From assembly GCA_018222605.1 (NCBI GenBank), contig JAAEZZ010000002.1, positions 62,001-126,000 of the forward strand: DNA of 64,000 nucleotides. Direction: 5' to 3'. Under the pieces are notes generated by a model. The model worked only from the letters and a program-made list of their open reading frames with translations. It did not search any database and had not been told where the DNA came from. This DNA comes from Alphaproteobacteria bacterium (lineage in GTDB: Bacteria; Pseudomonadota; Alphaproteobacteria; Caulobacterales; Hyphomonadaceae). The translations under genes were made by a program, and so were the position numbers. Below are positions 62,813 to 64,000 of this stretch, in pieces; position 1 is the first letter of the stretch; each line of letters starts with the position of its first letter.

Positions 62813-63601
62813 TCAATCGCTGCGTTCAAAGTGCGCGTCGAACCGGCCCATGCCGGTTTCGGTCATCTGTCCGTCGATCAGGTCACACCGGGAAATATCA
62901 ATCTGATCATTCTCCAGACGGATCATGTTGAAGGAAGGCGGCTCAGCCCTCAACCGCGTGGACAGTGTGCCGGATGACACCGCCAGATAGGCGCCATTGG
63001 CGCGCTGGCGCAGTACGGCGGATGGCGTGTGCACGTGCCCTGTCAGCACCATCTGGATATGGCTCGCCGCCACCTTGTCACAGGCCCGCCTGCCCCGACG
63101 CGTGCGCACCCGCAAAGGTGCATGGGGCAGAGACCGGAACGGATGGTGACAGGCCAGCAGTTTCATATCGGCCTTCTGCTCTCCGGCGCGCACAATGGCC
63201 TCGTCCAGATCTTCCAGATCGACAGAGCCTTCGGCCCAGTTACGCCGCACCTGCCAGCCCCGCGCCGTGTTCAGGCCCACCGCCACAATGCCTTTGACCC
63301 GCACTTCATCCTGGCACGCTTCGAAGTGGCGCTTGAAGCGCGCAAACGGGTCCAGCGCCCGGCTCGCCAAGTCAAACATCGGCGTGTCATGATTTCCGGG
63401 CACGATCAGTTTCGGCATGTCAAAGCCGGACAGCCACTCCGCCGCCGCATCAAACTCCCGCCGGCGCCCTCTCTGGGTCAGGTCTCCGCAGATCACCAGC
63501 AGGTCCGGCGCGGCCTCCTTGATGTGGGCCTCACACCGGGCAATCGCGTCCGCATCTTCGGATCCGAAGTGAATATCTGAAAGTTGGACAATCAGGCTCA
63601 T
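62813..63601 (-). CDS. Calcineurin-type metallophosphoesterase (CpdA-like)
   Basis: Metallophosphoesterase of 262 residues. Metal motifs in order: IVQLSDIHFGSED (DxH), LLVICGDLTQRGRR (GDxxxxG), LIVPGNHDTPMF (GNHD/E), LLACHHPFRS and VLTGHVHTPSAV (GHxH). LARTARG-like GLNTARGWQVRRNW is typical of CpdA-like proteins. It may hydrolyse cyclic nucleotides or other phosphodiesters; substrate not proven. The stop of this gene is upstream of the LysR end, tail to tail, and its start overlaps the lipid-kinase stop by 4 bp, so they form an operon. Confidence 0.93.
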   Translation of the reverse strand: MSLIVQLSDIHFGSEDADAIARCEAHIKEAAPDLLVICGDLTQRGRRREFDAAAEWLSGFDMPKLIVPGNHDTPMFDLASRALDPFARFKRHFEACQDEVRVKGIVAVGLNTARGWQVRRNWAEGSVDLEDLDEAIVRAGEQKADMKLLACHHPFRSLPHAPLRVRTRRGRRACDKVAASHIQMVLTGHVHTPSAVLRQRANGAYLAVSSGTLSTRLRAEPPSFNMIRLENDQIDISRCDLIDGQMTETGMGRFDAHFERSD

Positions 63602-64000
63602 GAAGGCATGTCAGGCACAAAGATGCGGGCCGCAGCATCTATCCGCCGGAAACGGACAGGCGGCTCCATCTCTGTCAGTTCTCCGTCCAGGGTCAGGCTG
63701 ATCAGGCGCTTATTGGTCACAGACACATCTACTTCCGGCATATTGCGCACATCTACGCTTTCCGCATCGCGCCAGCCGGCACTCAGCATCTGAAATCCGG
63801 TTCTGGCCAGATCAATCAGATTGGCAGGATTGATCGTGGCGACCTCCAGCATGCCCGGCGTGTCGGCATTGATGTTCACAGTCACCGCCGTTGCCGTTTC
63901 AGACGCCTTGCCGGGCTCACCCCATTCGATGTTGGATTCGAGAGATAGCGCAGTATCATCATGCACGATCTGCGCAGCCTCCAGGATATGGCCTTCCCGC
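63598..64000 (-). CDS. Diacylglycerol kinase / YegS-type lipid kinase family protein (5' end outside the window)
   Basis: C-terminal 133 residues only. The text REGHILEAAQIVHDD leads into strands of the DAGK C-terminal domain, with VTVNINADTPGMLEVATINPANLIDLARTGFQML, VDVRNMPEVDVSVTNKRLISLTLDGELTEMEPPVRFRR and a IFVP end, the L-x-x-D-G-E motif being diagnostic. The N-terminal catalytic domain (GGDGT) lies beyond base 64000. The stop overlaps the metallophosphoesterase start (ATGA). Members phosphorylate lipid substrates or act as lipid-kinase-like enzymes. Confidence 0.72.
   Translation of the reverse strand, partial: REGHILEAAQIVHDDTALSLESNIEWGEPGKASETATAVTVNINADTPGMLEVATINPANLIDLARTGFQMLSAGWRDAESVDVRNMPEVDVSVTNKRLISLTLDGELTEMEPPVRFRRIDAAARIFVPDMPS

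Overview
The window is a stretch of ordinary-looking chromosome with about 58-60 % G+C by eye. It most likely comes from an alphaproteobacterium of the Hyphomonadaceae/Maricaulales type; this is an inference from gene content (fused CysN/CysC, a PepSY membrane protein paired with a TonB receptor, DUF4169, a TLP1-type thiolase-like protein, Fur boxes of the 7-1-7 form) and from a typical alphaproteobacterial intergenic palindromic repeat at 60584-60677. I see no tRNA, rRNA, CRISPR array, insertion sequence or prophage. Both ends cut genes: rfbD on the left and a diacylglycerol-kinase-type lipid kinase on the right.

Layout. 1-4126 (minus): dTDP-L-rhamnose genes rfbC-rfbB-rfbD with 4-bp overlaps, plus glmS. 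4366-7178 (plus): cysD and a fused cysN/cysC for sulfate activation. 7297-8811: thiolase-like protein. 8818-12261: iron-uptake unit (TonB siderophore receptor and PepSY membrane protein) behind two Fur boxes. 12354-14488: gpsA and an L-2-hydroxyglutarate-oxidase-like flavoprotein. 14503-16936 (minus): metallo-hydrolase, ATP-grasp-like protein and DUF442 phosphatase-like protein. 17071-21882 (plus): an orphan OppB/OppC permease pair, manC and a short CPA-type antiporter. 21879-28139: mixed lipid and housekeeping genes (acyl-CoA ligase, GDPD lipoprotein, pdxH). 28217-30723: aroC, a divergent PiT-like transporter, a 56-residue membrane protein and a four-repeat Pho-box array. 30813-36800: methyltransferase, glycine-zipper protein, TlyA, Cu/Zn SOD lipoprotein, amidase and ZntB-like transporter. 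36976-41276: RND efflux adaptor and pump. 41479-44317: PH-domain protein and UvrD. 44393-47667: AsmA-like protein and old yellow enzyme, separated by a 368-bp region that appears to encode a structured RNA on the minus strand. 47816-56298: lipoprotein, small ORFs, GNAT, SDR, SulP, methyltransferase, fumC, an L7/L12-like membrane protein and a RusA-like nuclease. 56318-62803: DsrE protein, glutathione-dependent formaldehyde detoxification (fghA, adhC) with a GST-like and a VOC protein, and a LysR regulator. 62813-64000: phosphoesterase and lipid kinase.

The most interesting parts not explained by standard genes are: (1) the structured RNA candidate at 46216-46464, with its own promoter and a U-tail; (2) four CTGTCAT-like repeats at exact 11-bp spacing beside a very divergent PiT-type transporter and a tiny membrane protein; (3) a second RNA-like structure at 41346-41460 closed by an 11-bp perfect stem; and (4) a free-standing RusA-type nuclease coupled to a membrane protein with a ribosomal L7/L12 C-terminal-like domain. 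All functional assignments come from reading motifs by eye; no database search was run.
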